Part shown: positions 63,389 to 64,000 of the stretch, in pieces
Position numbering within the stretch: the stretch's first letter is position 1
How the letters are laid out: each line of letters opens with the position of its first letter
Assembly (NCBI GenBank): GCA_900550285.1
Contig: URRW01000010.1
Coordinates: forward strand, 5,582-69,581
Reading direction: 5' to 3'
From: an uncultured Lachnospiraceae bacterium
GTDB taxonomy: Bacteria > Bacillota > Clostridia > Lachnospirales > Lachnospiraceae
Length of the DNA stretch: 64,000 nt
Translations under genes and position numbers: made by a program
The notes under the pieces: model-generated
Databases searched by the model: none
Seen by the model: the letters and a program-made list of their open reading frames with translations, nothing else
What the model was told of the DNA's origin: nothing

Positions 63389-64000
63389 TTACTGCTGGTC
63401 TAAATCAAGGTTCAGATCCAGATCCAGATCGCTGCTGAAGATCTGGTCTTCCTTGCCCAGAGCGCCGGGGATGATCGTGAAGGTATTGGAGATACCGTCC
63501 TGAGCATCCTTGAAAGGCATCTTGGATACGGAAGACAGGGATGCTACAGCACCGTGTGTATCACGGCCGTGCATCGGGTTTGCACCGGGTGCGAAAGGCT
63601 GGCCTTTCTTACGTCCGTCAGGTGTGTTGCCTGTTGCCTTACCATAAGTAACGTTGGATGTGATGGTAAGGATGGAAGTTGTAGGGATACCGTTTCTGTA
63701 AGTGTGGTTTCTTCTTACAGCAGTCATGAATCTGGAAACAACTTCATGTGCAATATCGTCTACGCGGTCGTCGTCGTTGCCGTATTTCGGGAAATCACCG
63801 GTTGTCTTGAAGTCAACGATGATGCCGTCTTCGTCGCGGATCGGCTCAACCTTCGCATACTTGATTGCGGACAGGGAGTCAGCTACAACGGACAGACCTG
63901 CCAGACCGGTTGCGAAATAACGCTTAACGTCTCTGTCATGAAGAGCCATCTGTGCTCTCTCATAGCAGTATTTGTCATGCATATAGTGGATGATGTTCAG
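63389..64000 (-). CDS. pflB: Pyruvate formate-lyase core lacking the glycyl radical domain (5' part outside window)
   Basis: The frame is open to the window edge, so the N-terminal part with the Cys-Cys catalytic pair lies outside. Visible parts are NIIHYMHDKYCYERAQMALH, GLAGLSVVADSLSAIKYAKV, TITSNVTYGKATGNTPDGRK and SVSKMPFKDAQDGISNTFTI. It ends ALGKEDQIFSSDLDLDLNLD then LDQQ and a TAA. The normal enzyme continues ~65 residues here into the radical domain. That domain is encoded two genes downstream. It cleaves pyruvate with CoA to acetyl-CoA and formate. Confidence 0.93.
   Translation of the reverse strand: MNIIHYMHDKYCYERAQMALHDRDVKRYFATGLAGLSVVADSLSAIKYAKVEPIRDEDGIIVDFKTTGDFPKYGNDDDRVDDIAHEVVSRFMTAVRRNHTYRNGIPTTSILTITSNVTYGKATGNTPDGRKKGQPFAPGANPMHGRDTHGAVASLSSVSKMPFKDAQDGISNTFTIIPGALGKEDQIFSSDLDLDLNLDLDQQ

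Noticed and set aside
63173..63400. PFL interruption as a simple frameshift or sequencing error
   Set aside because: No single-base change joins the parts. All three genes are already in the same frame, each has its own ribosome site, and the insert holds a distinct coherent protein and a double stop.

Overview
The window looks like a chromosome segment of an anaerobic, moderately GC-rich Clostridia of the Lachnospiraceae type. The basis is the gene content: an oxygen-sensitive class III ribonucleotide reductase, pyruvate formate-lyase, SpoVG, paired GlgC/GlgD, a DnaD/DnaC-type primosome, a MecA-like adaptor, strong AGGAGG ribosome sites, T-box and preQ1 RNA switches, and an F-type ATP synthase whose c subunit carries Na+ ligands. 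I cannot name the species.

Layout. 1-4.3 kb: a Crp/Fnr-type regulator (cut by the window edge) divergent from nrdDG, then an HD-domain protein. 4.4-5.5 kb: an AT-rich two-gene islet (IrrE/ImmA-like peptidase plus a two-helix membrane protein). 5.7-10.3 kb (minus strand): the str operon rpsL-rpsG-fusA-tuf. 10.6-19.8 kb (minus): rplJ-rplL-rpoB-rpoC with an L10 leader and a very large imperfect hairpin between rplL and rpoB. 20.0-22.3 kb: two unrelated genes (zinc dehydrogenase, CapA-like) lying between the halves of the ribosomal cluster. 22.5-24.75 kb: rpmG-secE-nusG-rplK-rplA. 24.9-27.2 kb: glf with a small regulator, and queT under a preQ1 riboswitch. 27.3-31.4 kb: a large exported protein of unknown role coupled to a methyltransferase, and a conserved hypothetical. 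31.5-38.7 kb: a complete ATP synthase operon. 38.8-40.6 kb: ddl and a frameshifted zinc phospholipase-like gene. 41.0-46.4 kb: a branched-chain amino-acid ABC transporter and a cytidylate-kinase-like gene. 46.6-48.2 kb: a T-box leader and brnQ. 48.2-54.7 kb: glycogen genes glgX, glgD, glgC, with an iron alcohol dehydrogenase and spoVG. 55.1-61.0 kb: murC, a DnaA-box cluster, dnaD-like, dnaC-like, a long PRPP synthetase and a uridine-kinase-like gene. 61.2-62.7 kb: a small hypothetical, a candidate small RNA and mecA.

62.9-64.0 kb (minus) holds the most striking locus. A pyruvate formate-lyase core ends before the glycyl radical domain. It is followed by a 66-residue cysteine-containing protein and then by an 80-residue protein carrying the whole glycyl radical domain. 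Each has its own ribosome site. This looks like a naturally split glycyl radical enzyme with an extra small subunit that resembles the start of the radical domain.

How the genes fit together: most of the window is housekeeping (translation, transcription, energy, replication, wall). The anaerobic theme is carried by NrdDG and the split PFL. Amino-acid supply is covered by liv and the T-box-controlled brnQ, and storage carbon by GlgC/D/X. No tRNA, rRNA, CRISPR array, transposase or integrase was recognised.
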